NCBI RefSeq assembly: GCF_001428045.1
Contig: NZ_LMSD01000034.1
Span: 367,205-431,204, forward strand
Length of the DNA stretch: 64,000 nucleotides
Direction: 5' to 3'
DNA from: Paenibacillus sp. Soil750
Lineage (GTDB): Bacteria > Bacillota > Bacilli > Paenibacillales > NBRC-103111
The position numbers and the translations under genes were made by a program. Positions within the stretch are counted from its first letter, which is position 1. Each line of letters starts with the position of its first letter. This document shows positions 17,548 to 27,007 of this stretch, piece by piece. Below the pieces are notes generated by a model, which did not search any database, was not told the origin of the DNA, and saw nothing but the letters and a program-made list of their open reading frames with translations.

Positions 17548-18414
17548 ATGGGAAGAGAACGTTTAAGACCAATTTACAATGCTGGTGAATCGTTGTTGAA
17601 GGAAATTCAACGTACGCATGTCCCAGACGATGGGGTAGCAATCTGGAGTTTGGGTCAAGCCGGGGCTTTGATTAAAGGCGGTAGTTCAGACGAAGTCATT
17701 TGTATCGATCCTTATTTAAGTTATTCGATTGAATTGGAAAATCCCGATACGGAATTTAAAAGGGAAATTCCGCCGCCGCTTACGCCCCAGGAGCTAGATG
17801 TAAACATCGTATTACTCACGCATTTCCATAATGATCATATGGATTTAACTACGATCAAAGGTGTTTCTGTGTCTCATCCAGAGACGAAATTCGTGGCACC
17901 AGCATCACATGTGAATTTGCTGCATGATATAGAAGTGGATGCAAGCAGAATCATTGCTGCCAAGCAAGGGCAGGTGATTTCCGGACGTGGTGTTACCATA
18001 ACTCCTGTTGCGGGAGCGCACACAGCGTATGAGACGGATCAAGATGGGAATCAGTATTATTTGGGTTATTTTATCGAAATCAATGGCGTGAGAATCTTCC
18101 ATACGGGAGACACGGTTGTCACACCAGAGTTGATCGAGCATGCCAAGCAATTTCAGCCTCATGTTACACTTCTTCCAATAAATGGAGGCGATTATGCACG
18201 GACCTCAAGAGGAATTGTAGGCAATATGAACTTCCGTGAAGCGGCAGATTTCGGCGTTGAGATTGGGAGCGATCTACTAATCCCTATCCATTTTGATATG
18301 TTTTCCAATAATCGTGATAACCCGGCCTACTTCGTTGATTATTTGTTCCACACGTATCCTGCGCAGAAGTTCCATATGATGTCCGCGGGAGAGCGATTTA
18401 TCTATTTTAAATAA
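17548..18414 (+). CDS. Metallo-beta-lactamase-fold hydrolase (UlaG-like)
   Basis: 288 residues with the metal-binding LLTHFHNDHMDL (HxHxDH), a second His in PVAGAHTAYE, HTGDTV (Asp/His pair) and a C-terminal LIPIHFDMF. The layout matches the UlaG/YtkL-like branch, whose members include L-ascorbate-6-phosphate lactonase. The N-terminal WSLGQAGALIKGG with Asp-containing strand is also typical. A gluconate- or ascorbate-type lactone is possible, but the context offers no sugar operon. GGAGTG lies before the ATG. Confidence 0.87.
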   Translation: MGRERLRPIYNAGESLLKEIQRTHVPDDGVAIWSLGQAGALIKGGSSDEVICIDPYLSYSIELENPDTEFKREIPPPLTPQELDVNIVLLTHFHNDHMDLTTIKGVSVSHPETKFVAPASHVNLLHDIEVDASRIIAAKQGQVISGRGVTITPVAGAHTAYETDQDGNQYYLGYFIEINGVRIFHTGDTVVTPELIEHAKQFQPHVTLLPINGGDYARTSRGIVGNMNFREAADFGVEIGSDLLIPIHFDMFSNNRDNPAYFVDYLFHTYPAQKFHMMSAGERFIYFK

Positions 18415-18434
18415 TTGAAATAGATTGAAATGAT

Positions 18435-18462
18435 AAGGGCTGTCTTATGGCAGTTCTTCTTT
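18435..18462 (+). terminator. Probable intrinsic terminator
   Basis: AAGGGCTG (18435-18442) pairs with CAGTTCTT (18451-18458) with two G-U pairs, followed by a T-rich stretch. It lies about 20 bases after the hydrolase stop. Confidence 0.5.
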
Positions 18463-18590
18463 GTGTTTCGCAAGGTGATTTTCTTATAATAGATCATACT
18501 TTTGTACAAATAAAAGATCCACTTCGTGGTTATTTCTTGGTATATTAAATAGGGAGAATTGAACTTATAAGCCGTTAGGGAGGAATGTAC

Positions 18591-19355
18591 ATGTACACAT
18601 TTGGATGGTGCAGTGGGATTCAAGAGGCGGAGAGACTTAAACAATTGGGCTTTGATTATATCGAATGCGCGCTCGTCGCATTAAATTTAGAGGATGAAGC
18701 GGATTACGCCGCCAAGCTTCCCATGTATTTGAACAGTCCGCTTCCCGTACAGGCATTTAGTATATTTTTCCCTGGAGACTTGAAAGTGGTCGGTCCAGAA
18801 GCCGATGAGGAAAGAATCAGACGCTATGTCCATAAAGCTGCAAGCGCTTTAAATAAGATTGGAGCCACAACGGCTGTTCTCGGCAGTGGAAAAGCACGTC
18901 AAATTCCAGATGGTTGGGAACGTAATCGCGCAGAGCAACAGCTTCTTCAGCTACTAGCACGAATCGGAGATGAGTTCGAAGGAACGGGTGTTACACTGGC
19001 CATTGAACCCTTGAATCAAAAGGAATCCAACATCGTGAATACGGTTTCGGATGCAGTGATGTTGGCCAAGCAGGTTAATCTTCCAACGATTCGAGTTTTG
19101 GCAGATTTCTATCATATGGATGAGGAGCAAGATCCGATTTCCACCCTGATTGAAAATAAGGATTGGCTTCAGCATATTCATCTTGCGGATACGGGACGGT
19201 TGTCACCTGGCACAGGTCAATATCCCTATGATCAATTCGCGGCAGCGTTGAAGGAATCTGGCTATGCTGGGATGATTTCAGCGGAGTGTACCGTTCATGA
19301 TCCTGAGAAAGAATTCGCGGCAAGTTTAGCTTTTATGAGAGCGAAGTTCATGTAG
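18591..19355 (+). CDS. Sugar phosphate isomerase/epimerase-like TIM-barrel protein
   Basis: 254 residues of the xylose-isomerase-like TIM barrel (AP endonuclease 2 family). Metal-ligand motifs are visible: LAIEPLNQKESN (Glu), VLADFYHMDEE (Asp, His), IHLADTGRLSPGTG (His, Asp) and ISAECTVHD (Glu). Such proteins isomerise or epimerise sugars or polyols; the substrate is not evident. I prefer ATG 18591 with AGGGAGGA at 6-base spacing over ATG 18585, which is too close. It may be linked to the downstream MTHFR-like gene, 102 bases away. Confidence 0.85.
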   Translation: MYTFGWCSGIQEAERLKQLGFDYIECALVALNLEDEADYAAKLPMYLNSPLPVQAFSIFFPGDLKVVGPEADEERIRRYVHKAASALNKIGATTAVLGSGKARQIPDGWERNRAEQQLLQLLARIGDEFEGTGVTLAIEPLNQKESNIVNTVSDAVMLAKQVNLPTIRVLADFYHMDEEQDPISTLIENKDWLQHIHLADTGRLSPGTGQYPYDQFAAALKESGYAGMISAECTVHDPEKEFAASLAFMRAKFM

Positions 19356-19457
19356 AGATCCTACCGAATTGAAAAGGATTTAGCTAAAAGGGGTCGAAAT
19401 ATACAATACCGAGTAATTAACTATGATTTCATTTTCGGGAATTAGGCAGATAAGGTT

Positions 19458-20408
19458 GTGACGCATTTGTTAAAAGACAAAATTCTTAGAAGAGAAACAG
19501 GTATCATTACATACGGTATGACACCTCCTAAGGAAACACATTCGCTAGAGAAAATGGCTGAAATTTCACACAAACAATGTGAGCGACTTCAGAAACTTCA
19601 AATAGATGGCTTAATTCTCTATGATGTTCAGGAGGAAAGTGATCGCATCGATCAAGATCGTCCTTTTCCCTATTTACAGACGGTTGACCCGACTACGTAT
19701 AGTAAGACGTATTTGAGCAAGTTACATATCCCGAAAATTATTTATCGATGTGTGGGGAAATACACAGAGGAACAGCTGGCGGAATGGATTCAAGCTGATC
19801 TTGAAGAGGAGCGATTCTCCGTATTTGTTGGGGCCTCTTCCAGTAAACAAGATGTTCACATGGGTCTGCCAGAAGCATATGCGTTAAGCAGAAAGCTGAA
19901 TGAAAATCTAACTTTAGGGGCCGTCGTAATCCCCGAAAGACACATGAAAAAAGATGATGAACATCTCAGAATGATCAACAAAATAGCGAGTGGCAGTCGG
20001 TTTTTCATTTCCCAAGCGACCTATAACGTTGAAGCGTCGAAGAATTTCTTATCGGACTATTATTATCATTGTAAAGAGAATAAGCTCGACATGGTGCCGA
20101 TCCTTATGAATATTGCGCCTTGTGGCTCGACGAAGACCCTTGAGTTTATGAAATGGCTTGGCATCTCCATTCCCAAATGGTTGGAAAATGATTTGAAATA
20201 TTCGCATGATGTCTTGGATAAATCCGTATCGGTTTCCCAACAAATATTTGAAGAAATTTTCGAATTTGGCCTTGAAAAAGGGATTCCGATCGGGTGCAGT
20301 GTTGAAAGTGTCTCCACACGAAAAGTTGAAATCGAAGCTTCGATTCAATTGGTGCATGAAATCAAAGCTATGATGGCGAAGAAGATGAGATCATCGTTTG
20401 TTTTTTAA
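19458..20408 (+). CDS. Methylenetetrahydrofolate-reductase-like protein
   Basis: 316 residues. The TIM-barrel order and segments such as GIITYGMTPPK near the N terminus, AYALSRKLNENLTLGAVVIPE, RFFISQATYNVE and VPILMNIAPCGS parallel the MetF family (flavin-dependent reduction of methylene-THF). However, the catalytic glutamate of the family's FEFFPP motif is replaced (TYGMTPP), so classical MetF activity is doubtful. The GTG start has AAGG upstream. No methionine biosynthesis genes lie nearby. A related reductase, or a degenerate folate-binding protein, is equally possible. Confidence 0.72.
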   Translation: MTHLLKDKILRRETGIITYGMTPPKETHSLEKMAEISHKQCERLQKLQIDGLILYDVQEESDRIDQDRPFPYLQTVDPTTYSKTYLSKLHIPKIIYRCVGKYTEEQLAEWIQADLEEERFSVFVGASSSKQDVHMGLPEAYALSRKLNENLTLGAVVIPERHMKKDDEHLRMINKIASGSRFFISQATYNVEASKNFLSDYYYHCKENKLDMVPILMNIAPCGSTKTLEFMKWLGISIPKWLENDLKYSHDVLDKSVSVSQQIFEEIFEFGLEKGIPIGCSVESVSTRKVEIEASIQLVHEIKAMMAKKMRSSFVF

Positions 20409-20422
20409 GAGTATGAAAGAAG

Positions 20423-20460
20423 AAGGAGCAGATCTGCGTTAGCAGATGCTCCTTGTTTTC
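20423..20460 (+). terminator. Intrinsic terminator after the MTHFR-like gene
   Basis: AAGGAGCA (20423-20430) pairs with TGCTCCTT (20447-20454), with an inner TCTGC/GCAGA stem and a GTTA loop, followed by GTTTTC. Confidence 0.75.
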
Positions 20461-20487
20461 ATTTTAGCTAATCGAAGGGGAATCACA

Positions 20488-20640
20488 TTGACAGAACAAA
20501 GTTACGTAAACGAAATGACAGATGTATTACAAGCGATAGGTATTACGGAAAGCGAAATTCGAACATGTTTAGCGTATATAAACGGCAACCTCCTGGAAGT
20601 TGAGTTGTTGGGAAACGTATCACCTATAGACTTCAAATAA
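20488..20640 (+). pseudogene. Separated 5' fragment of the DUF4132 gene (in-frame TAA)
   Basis: TTG 20488 has GAAGGGG 7 bases upstream and begins a 50-codon frame ending in TAA at 20638-20640. The same frame continues with no further stop through to 23868, and the intervening codons (LQREQRRKTWALL) read as a normal helix leading into the large protein. By contrast the large ORF has no good ribosome site of its own. The simplest reading is one gene interrupted by a single nonsense codon. A real short leader peptide with translational coupling is the alternative. Confidence 0.6.
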
Positions 20641-20673
20641 CTGCAACGGGAACAGCGTCGCAAAACATGGGCA

Positions 20674-23600
20674 TTGCTGTCAACGCTTAGGAAAAAGAAG
20701 GTAGATCCCATTAGGATCGGAAGGTATTTATCTTTATTCATACACATAGGTAAGGACAGTTTTCTAGAAACTAGCGCAGATTATAATATGGAGGATGCAT
20801 TGTGGCGAAGAGGATGTTTACGTCTTGTCACCCAATACGAAGTCCCCTACACCATCGTTTGGGAATGGATGCTATCGAAGAGCAAATTTGTCGATTATCG
20901 AGGAAATCCAGAGTCGTATGCCTTGGAATTTGTGGAATTAATGGCACAAAGTGAGCCTGAACTATTGCACAAGTTGTATCCGGACCAAGATGCTGCTGTG
21001 CAGCCATATATCGCTGCTTTGTTAACCAAGCATAACGGTGAAGATTATGAAGCTTTAGCATGGTTTGAAAAACATTTTCACCAACTTGCCTCGGTTGATC
21101 ATTTGGAGATAGATAAAAGAAGTCAATTGAGAAATTGTGTTTATTTGGCTGTTACAGTTAAGAATCACAGTCATGTTGCATCCGAATACCTGAAAAAGCT
21201 GATTAATGAGGACCCGAATGCTTTTGTAACGAATTGTAGAATGGCCTTTTATCATGATCGTGACAAGGAATTACGTAAGATCCCTGGTATTTTGGAAGAG
21301 TTTGGAGCTCTTCGTGAGCACTATCTCATCAATCTTGCAGAGCCTGGTCTTGGAAGCCGTGACGGGTCCTATGACGATGTATTGAGAGAAGAATTCGCTG
21401 CTCGACCGGAGAGCTTTTGGAAAGCAATTGAGATGTCACAAGGGTTGAAAACCATTCATTTGTGCCGAATAGTCTGGGAAAAAGAGGAGGAAAAGCCGTA
21501 CTTAAGCGTAGCGCTTCGGGAATTTGCAAGTTATTTGGATAACTTGATTCCGAATGATCCTCAGTTACACGCCTATTTTAGAGGAGAGATCCCATTTGTA
21601 GATGTTGAAAGATACCTATGTCATCTACATGAGACTTCAACCGGGTCTAACTATCGTAGACTGCTTGATTTGAAGGATCTACGCAACCTTTCCGAGATGT
21701 TTGATAGGGGATTGTGTTTCTTAGCTTATGCTGATAAGGAAACGCTATGGATTATGGGCAGTTGGCTGTCTGATAAAGGATTCACTGTGACAGAGCTTGT
21801 TGAACGAATTACCAACGCTGGTGGTGATAGCAGCATATTGCTCCCGACGATTGTTATGAAATCTTATGCACAACATTCCTCGGGTGATGAGGCCTTCAAC
21901 CAGACAGGATATCATTTTTTGAAATCCTATATACAGGTTCAAGGCGAAGTCATAGTAGCCCTTCTTCAGGCATCTGATGATAATAAATATACGAAGAAGT
22001 TTCTTCTCGAAGAGCTTTCCCAATCCAATCATGAAAAGTACATGCCTCTCATTTCCACCTATTTGAAAGATGATAATAAGGTGGTAAGGGATACAAGTAT
22101 CGCATTGCTACGGGACTATCCTGTAGCATTGCCTTATGTGAAGCCACATCTTAGCCATAAAAAGCCCGCAATTCGAGAGTCAGCGGTGCAACTCTTGTGC
22201 AGCTGGAATGATGAGTCTTCCCACTTGGAGCTGGAGCGCTTGTTAGAATCAGAGAAGAATGAAAAAATCAAAATGCTTATTCTAAATACGTTAAAAGAAA
22301 AACCAGAGATCACGGATCAAGAACCGATTAGCCAAGACGAAATCACATCTTATTGCAGGGCCAAACTCAAACATGCCAAGCTTCAACAATTAGATTGGAT
22401 CCCTTTCAATGAATTACCGCTTATACGACTAAAAGCGAATCAACAAGTTATTGAACCTGTCATTAGCCACTATTTGCTGTATACTTTCGCTATTCAGAAT
22501 GAGGTCGTGATGAATTGGGAAGCTCGATCGGTGGCAGAACATCTTGAATTGGAAGATCTTTCTCAAGTAGCGTGGATGCTCATGCAGTTCTGGCTTGAAT
22601 CAGGTGCAGATGTTCAAAATAAATGGATAATGGCTTTTGCTACGATGTTTGGCGATGAGCGAATCATTAACCAACTGCACGCTTGCATCCTGAAGTGGCC
22701 ATTAGAGTCAAGATTAGTACTAGCAACGAATGCTGTGAAAGCATTGGTGATTTCAAAGAAGAATTCTGGCTTGCTTATAGTTGATCAATTGGCTAGAAAG
22801 AGCAAGTTTAAGCAAGTAAAGAAAACAGCTCAGGATGCTTTAGCTAAAGCTTCTAAAGAACTTGATATCGATCCAGAGGAGCTTGCCGATCGCATCATTT
22901 CTAATCTCGGTTTCAATTTGACTGGTCACAGAATTCTCCAATATGGTGAGAGAGAGTTGAAACTGATACTTACCAAAACGTTGGAAATCCGAATTGAGGA
23001 TGCTGAAGGCAGATGCTACAAATCCTTGCCGACTCCTGGGAAACATGAGGATGAAACGCTAATTAAGTCAGCAATGGATGAATTCAAACAGTTGAAGAAA
23101 GAGCTAAAGCTTATTATGAATTCCATGGCAATCCGCTTAGAACAAGCGATGTCTACGCGGCGCTATTGGACGAAGCCAGCATGGGAAGAGCTTTTTATAC
23201 AGAATGCCATCCTTCATGTCTTTGCACGCTCATTAATTTGGGGGACATATTCGGAGGCGAAAGAGTTGCAGGATACCTTCCTCTATTTGGATGACGGAAG
23301 TTATTATTCTGCGGATAATAGTTCAATTGATCTCGATGAGAATTTGTATATTCGGCTTATTCACCCGCTAGAACTGAATCAAACTTCCATTGAATTATGG
23401 AGGAAACAGTTGGAAAAGCTTGAGATTACTCAGCCTGTCGCACAACTAGATCGAAAGGTATTTATACCAGAGCAAGATGAATCCCTGCGTGTTGAGCGCT
23501 TCGGTGGCGTGCAGGTAAATGGGTTTTCGTTACTAGGGAAATTAATCAATGCTGGTTGGCAACGTGGCTCCATCGTGGATGGAGGAGGTTACTATGAGTT

Positions 23601-23868
23601 TTTCAAAGAGAATGAACATCTTGGGGTTGGCGTGAATTTAACCTTTAGCGGAACTTCGGTAGGGTATGAGGACGAAACTGTGACAGTATACGATCTAGTC
23701 TTTTATTTAGCTGGTAAAGTGAAGAGAGGCCCTTACATCTACAGTAACATTCCAGAGGAAGAGTTGATTCGCCCATCGGATATTCCAAGTCATTACTTTA
23801 GTGAAACTCTATATGAAGTAGATCAAGCATTGTCAACGCGAGTTGGCTTTGTGGAGGATTGGAAGTAA
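20674..23868 (+). CDS. Large HEAT-repeat / DUF4132 (MolR-like) protein, 5' end in doubt
   Basis: 1064 residues as an open frame. The middle (residues about 430-560) contains HEAT-type helical repeats (for example KVVRDTSIALLRDYPVALPYV and AIRESAVQLLCSWNDESSHLELERLL). The C-terminal 250 residues match the DUF4132 domain found in E. coli MolR/YehF-type proteins, with GTYSEAKELQDTFLYLDDGS and GGYYEFFKENEHLGVGVNL. The role of this family is not established. No signal peptide. The TTG at 20674 has no clear ribosome site; the true start is probably TTG 20488 upstream of an in-frame TAA. If so, the gene is a pseudogene, a readthrough gene or carries a sequence error. Confidence 0.75.
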   Translation: MLSTLRKKKVDPIRIGRYLSLFIHIGKDSFLETSADYNMEDALWRRGCLRLVTQYEVPYTIVWEWMLSKSKFVDYRGNPESYALEFVELMAQSEPELLHKLYPDQDAAVQPYIAALLTKHNGEDYEALAWFEKHFHQLASVDHLEIDKRSQLRNCVYLAVTVKNHSHVASEYLKKLINEDPNAFVTNCRMAFYHDRDKELRKIPGILEEFGALREHYLINLAEPGLGSRDGSYDDVLREEFAARPESFWKAIEMSQGLKTIHLCRIVWEKEEEKPYLSVALREFASYLDNLIPNDPQLHAYFRGEIPFVDVERYLCHLHETSTGSNYRRLLDLKDLRNLSEMFDRGLCFLAYADKETLWIMGSWLSDKGFTVTELVERITNAGGDSSILLPTIVMKSYAQHSSGDEAFNQTGYHFLKSYIQVQGEVIVALLQASDDNKYTKKFLLEELSQSNHEKYMPLISTYLKDDNKVVRDTSIALLRDYPVALPYVKPHLSHKKPAIRESAVQLLCSWNDESSHLELERLLESEKNEKIKMLILNTLKEKPEITDQEPISQDEITSYCRAKLKHAKLQQLDWIPFNELPLIRLKANQQVIEPVISHYLLYTFAIQNEVVMNWEARSVAEHLELEDLSQVAWMLMQFWLESGADVQNKWIMAFATMFGDERIINQLHACILKWPLESRLVLATNAVKALVISKKNSGLLIVDQLARKSKFKQVKKTAQDALAKASKELDIDPEELADRIISNLGFNLTGHRILQYGERELKLILTKTLEIRIEDAEGRCYKSLPTPGKHEDETLIKSAMDEFKQLKKELKLIMNSMAIRLEQAMSTRRYWTKPAWEELFIQNAILHVFARSLIWGTYSEAKELQDTFLYLDDGSYYSADNSSIDLDENLYIRLIHPLELNQTSIELWRKQLEKLEITQPVAQLDRKVFIPEQDESLRVERFGGVQVNGFSLLGKLINAGWQRGSIVDGGGYYEFFKENEHLGVGVNLTFSGTSVGYEDETVTVYDLVFYLAGKVKRGPYIYSNIPEEELIRPSDIPSHYFSETLYEVDQALSTRVGFVEDWK

Positions 23869-23914
23869 AATAAGGTTGAAAAGAGTTTTTCAAATCGGAG
23901 AGGATGAGTTAGGA

Positions 23915-24478
23915 ATGGCCATAAACCATGAATCTCAAATTGGAGAAGTTCTGTCAACCAGTCGGAATGCAACACATTCGTTCAGTAAACAGACTTTCGA
24001 GGGCATTAGGCTCCTGACTGGACTAGGCGTGGAAGGCGATGCACATATGGGAAAGACGGTAAAGCATCGCTCACGTGTTGCACAAAATCCGAATCAACCC
24101 AATCTTCGCCAGGTTCACCTCATTCATTCGGAGTTATTCGACGAATTAGAACGTTCAGGTTTTCACGTAAATCCCGGTCAATTGGGTGAAAACATTACAA
24201 CACGTGGCATAGATTTACTTGGACTACCAACCGGAACAAAGCTAACCATCGGTGTGGACGCTGTCATTGAAATTACTGGACTCCGTAATCCATGTGCGCA
24301 AATCGATCATTTCCAGTCAGGGTTGTTGCAAGCCGTATTGGATCATGATGAAAATGGCAACCTCGTCCGAAAGGCAGGAGTGATGGGGATCGTATTAACT
24401 GGCGGAGACGTTCGAGTTGGTGATGAAATCCGCGTTATCCTACCTGTGGAGCCCTATCGTCCGCTCGAACGAGTATAG
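23915..24478 (+). CDS. MOSC-domain protein
   Basis: 187 residues. The MOSC (molybdenum-cofactor sulfurase C-terminal) fold is indicated by GVEGDAHMGKTVKHRSRV, QVHLIHSELFDEL, NPGQLGENITTRGIDL, the conserved cysteine in ITGLRNPCAQID and GIVLTGGDVRVGDEI. MOSC proteins bind or transfer sulfur for molybdenum cofactors or related small molecules. ATG 23915 is preferred (GAGAGG upstream); the frame stays open into the end of the DUF4132 gene. Same strand and close to the racemase gene (19 bases), so probably co-transcribed. Its link to the molybdenum-dependent NasC at 60 kb is only thematic. Confidence 0.9.
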   Translation: MAINHESQIGEVLSTSRNATHSFSKQTFEGIRLLTGLGVEGDAHMGKTVKHRSRVAQNPNQPNLRQVHLIHSELFDELERSGFHVNPGQLGENITTRGIDLLGLPTGTKLTIGVDAVIEITGLRNPCAQIDHFQSGLLQAVLDHDENGNLVRKAGVMGIVLTGGDVRVGDEIRVILPVEPYRPLERV

Positions 24479-24497
24479 AGAATGAAAGGAAATCGGT

Positions 24498-25208
24498 ATG
24501 AAAACAATTGGATTAATAGGTGGTATGAGTTGGGAATCCTCTTTGCTCTATTACCAAATCATCAATCAGCGGGTAAAGGAAAAATTAGGTGGGCATCATT
24601 CGGCCAAAAGCCTCATGTATTCGGTTGATTTTCATGAGATCAAGACGCTTCAGCATGAGGGTAAGTGGGAGGAAGCAACAAGTGTCATGATCGAATCCGC
24701 TCAAAAACTGGCATCTGCCGGTTCGGATTGTATCGTCATTTGTACGAATACGATGCACAAGATGGCCAAAGAAGTTGAAGACGCCGTATCCATCCCGTTG
24801 CTTCATATTGCGGATGCAACTGCCAAGGAGATCGTAAAAGCTGGAATTAAGAAAGTTGCTTTACTCGGCACAGCCTTTACGATGGAACAAGATTTCTACA
24901 AAGGCAGACTTGTAGATAAACATGATCTTGAAGTACTCGTCCCTCCTGCAGACTCAAGGAAAATTGTTCATGATATTATATACGAAGAGCTATGTCTCGG
25001 AACGATAAAGGAGGATTCCAAGCAATCCTATATAGAGATCATCCGAGATTTAGTCAATGAAGGGGCAGAAGGGGTTATTTTGGGCTGTACGGAAATTACG
25101 CTTTTGATAGCTCAGCAAGATGCGACGGTTCCTTTATTCGATACAACGAAAATTCATGCTGAATATGCGGTTGATTTTGCATTAAGGGATGTTGAACATG
25201 ATTTATGA
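24498..25208 (+). CDS. Aspartate/glutamate racemase family protein
   Basis: 236 residues. It starts MKTIGLIGGMSWESSLLYYQ and carries both catalytic cysteines in their usual settings, CIVICTNTMHK and VILGCTEITLLI. These proteins racemise aspartate or related amino acids without cofactor. The SW-ES and NTMH features favour the YgeA/RacX-like amino acid racemase branch. GAAAGGA precedes the ATG. The stop overlaps the start of the downstream GNAT gene by 11 bases, implying translational coupling. Confidence 0.92.
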   Translation: MKTIGLIGGMSWESSLLYYQIINQRVKEKLGGHHSAKSLMYSVDFHEIKTLQHEGKWEEATSVMIESAQKLASAGSDCIVICTNTMHKMAKEVEDAVSIPLLHIADATAKEIVKAGIKKVALLGTAFTMEQDFYKGRLVDKHDLEVLVPPADSRKIVHDIIYEELCLGTIKEDSKQSYIEIIRDLVNEGAEGVILGCTEITLLIAQQDATVPLFDTTKIHAEYAVDFALRDVEHDL

Positions 25209-25746
25209 GATAACGACACGGTGGGATGAAGCGCTTTGGGAGAAAGCGGAGCACGTATATAAAGAAGCCTTTCCTGAACATGGCAGAAAAAATCGTGCAC
25301 TCATCCAAAGCATGTTCGAAAGAGGGATTTGCATGTTGCACACGTGGAGTCTTGATGAAGATGTGGTTGCAATGGCACTTACCGCGTTGAATACCAAAGC
25401 ACGAATTCTTATTATCGATTATATTGCGGTTCGCCAAGAACAGCGAGGTCATGGTGTAGGCTTGACATGTTTGCGTGACATTCGAAACTGGGCTGAGAAC
25501 GAAGCAGGCTGTCTGGGCATCGTCATTGAGGTCGAGGCTGAACGTTCCAAAGAAAATGCCGATCGGATTCGATTCTGGGAAAAAGCTGGATTTCATTTGA
25601 CCGATTATGTCCATACCTACATATGGGTCCCTGAAACTTATCGTGCCATGTATGTGAGCTTAGGGGCGTTCGAACAGCATGACGGGAGACAATTGTTCGA
25701 CTATATTACCGAATATCATGAGAAAGCCTATCGAGTAAAAGGGTAA
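25198..25746 (+). CDS. GNAT-family N-acetyltransferase
   Basis: 182 residues. The acetyl-CoA binding core is visible as IDYIAVRQEQRGHGVGLTCL, where Q/R-x-x-G-x-G is the pyrophosphate loop, followed by GIVIEVEAERSKENADRIRFWEKAGF, typical of motif B. Substrate unknown. The ATG overlaps the racemase gene by 11 bases with AGGGATG upstream, so the pair is co-translated. A terminator shared with the convergent AbrB-type gene follows. Confidence 0.88.
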   Translation: MIYEITTRWDEALWEKAEHVYKEAFPEHGRKNRALIQSMFERGICMLHTWSLDEDVVAMALTALNTKARILIIDYIAVRQEQRGHGVGLTCLRDIRNWAENEAGCLGIVIEVEAERSKENADRIRFWEKAGFHLTDYVHTYIWVPETYRAMYVSLGAFEQHDGRQLFDYITEYHEKAYRVKG

Positions 25747-25750
25747 TGAG

Positions 25751-25785
25751 AATAGCCCACTCCTTAATTAGGAGGGGCTATTTCT
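25751..25785. terminator. Bidirectional terminator
   Basis: AATAGCCC (25751-25758) pairs with GGGCTATT (25775-25782), with an inner CTCCT/AGGAG stem. It lies between convergent genes and overlaps the last codons of the minus-strand gene. Confidence 0.7.
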
Positions 25786-26883
25786 GATAATCTTTTTGGT
25801 TGCGCTGTATTTGAACAGCATACGTAATAGTGGTGGTACCGCAAAGAATATGAAAAAAGTGCGAAATAACTGATAGCCAACAACGACGGATAAATTAGCA
25901 TTAATTTCGTGAGCGATGATCCCCATTTGGTCCATTCCGCCTGGTGCTAGACTGAGTAAGGCCGTTGATTTAGAGATGGCATGCAGCTTCATAAAGATAA
26001 AACTGAGTCCAAATGAGCCTAGAAGAAGGACTAGACTACTGCCAATTGCAAGCGTGATAATCTGGACCTTGTTGTTGAGTTGAGCTGGTTTGAGCATTAA
26101 TCCAACTTGGATACCAATCATGATTTGTGCTGCATTAATTATCCCTGTTGGCAGCGCTGGTCCATGAAGTCCCAGTAGTTGAATGATTGCCGTACTGAAG
26201 GCAGGACCGAGCAAAAAGGCAGTTGGAAATTTAACTTTATTACCTAGAAGTGCACAACTGATACTGACTACCGCGAAAATGAAGATATTCGGTGTTAGGG
26301 CACCCCAGTTTGCTGTCGTCGTTGTTACCGATTGAATCAGAGTTTCAACTGTATGCTGATTACCCATGATCGGACTAAACACTAGCAACGGTACACTGAT
26401 AACGATCATCATGAGGCGAATGACTTGCAAAACGGTAACGATGGTTAAATTGATACCCTCCGTTTCTTCTGCCAAAATAACCATTTGTGTAAGACCGCCA
26501 GGTATACTACCAAGCAATGCCGTTTTGAAGTTAATTCGAGATAGCTTGGAGATTATGTAGGCAAGGAATACGCAGAGTAGCATTAAGAGCAGTGTCATGA
26601 GCAGCATGGAAGGCAGTTGAATTGCCATTTCATGTAAAGCTGTCGCGGTCATGGAGAGACCAATCGTGTATCCGACAATGATAAGTCCTGCGTTTCTAAT
26701 TGGGGTAGGCCATGCATAACGCTCTTTGAACACATTGGAACCAATGAATACCGCGATCATCGGTCCAAGCAGCCATGGGATGGGAATATGTATAAGTTGG
26801 AACAAGTAACCCCCTAACAGGGCAGTAATGAGAGCCACGAATAGTTTAATGGGTTTATGTAAGAAGATCTTATTCATTACCAT
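25768..26883 (-). CDS. AbrB-family membrane transporter (PF05145 type)
   Basis: 371 residues, about ten transmembrane helices in two homologous halves. Each half carries the glycine-rich hairpin of the family: LGSIPGGLTQMVILAEE in the first and LSLAPGGMDQMGIIAHE in the second. IPWLLGPMIA at the N terminus is also typical. These proteins were once annotated as ammonia monooxygenase or AbrB regulators but are integral membrane proteins of unresolved substrate. Single gene, convergent with the GNAT gene. Confidence 0.9.
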   Translation of the reverse strand: MVMNKIFLHKPIKLFVALITALLGGYLFQLIHIPIPWLLGPMIAVFIGSNVFKERYAWPTPIRNAGLIIVGYTIGLSMTATALHEMAIQLPSMLLMTLLLMLLCVFLAYIISKLSRINFKTALLGSIPGGLTQMVILAEETEGINLTIVTVLQVIRLMMIVISVPLLVFSPIMGNQHTVETLIQSVTTTTANWGALTPNIFIFAVVSISCALLGNKVKFPTAFLLGPAFSTAIIQLLGLHGPALPTGIINAAQIMIGIQVGLMLKPAQLNNKVQIITLAIGSSLVLLLGSFGLSFIFMKLHAISKSTALLSLAPGGMDQMGIIAHEINANLSVVVGYQLFRTFFIFFAVPPLLRMLFKYSATKKIIRNSPS

Positions 26884-27007
26884 GGATCCAATTCACCACC
26901 TTGACAGAACTGTACTTATGTTAGCACAGTTCTACTAAGCGTTCAAATACGTCACAATTTTGTTAATTAAGCCTAAAAACCAATACGGAAAGTCGAGGTA
27001 AGTCATC

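Noticed and set aside
20446..20487. Extension of the DUF4132 5' fragment back to 20446
   Set aside because: This part lies in the upstream terminator hairpin; TTG 20488 has the ribosome site.
25096..25614. 172-codon minus-strand ORF
   Set aside because: It lies opposite the racemase end and GNAT genes, which have clear motifs, and its own translation has no family pattern or ribosome site.
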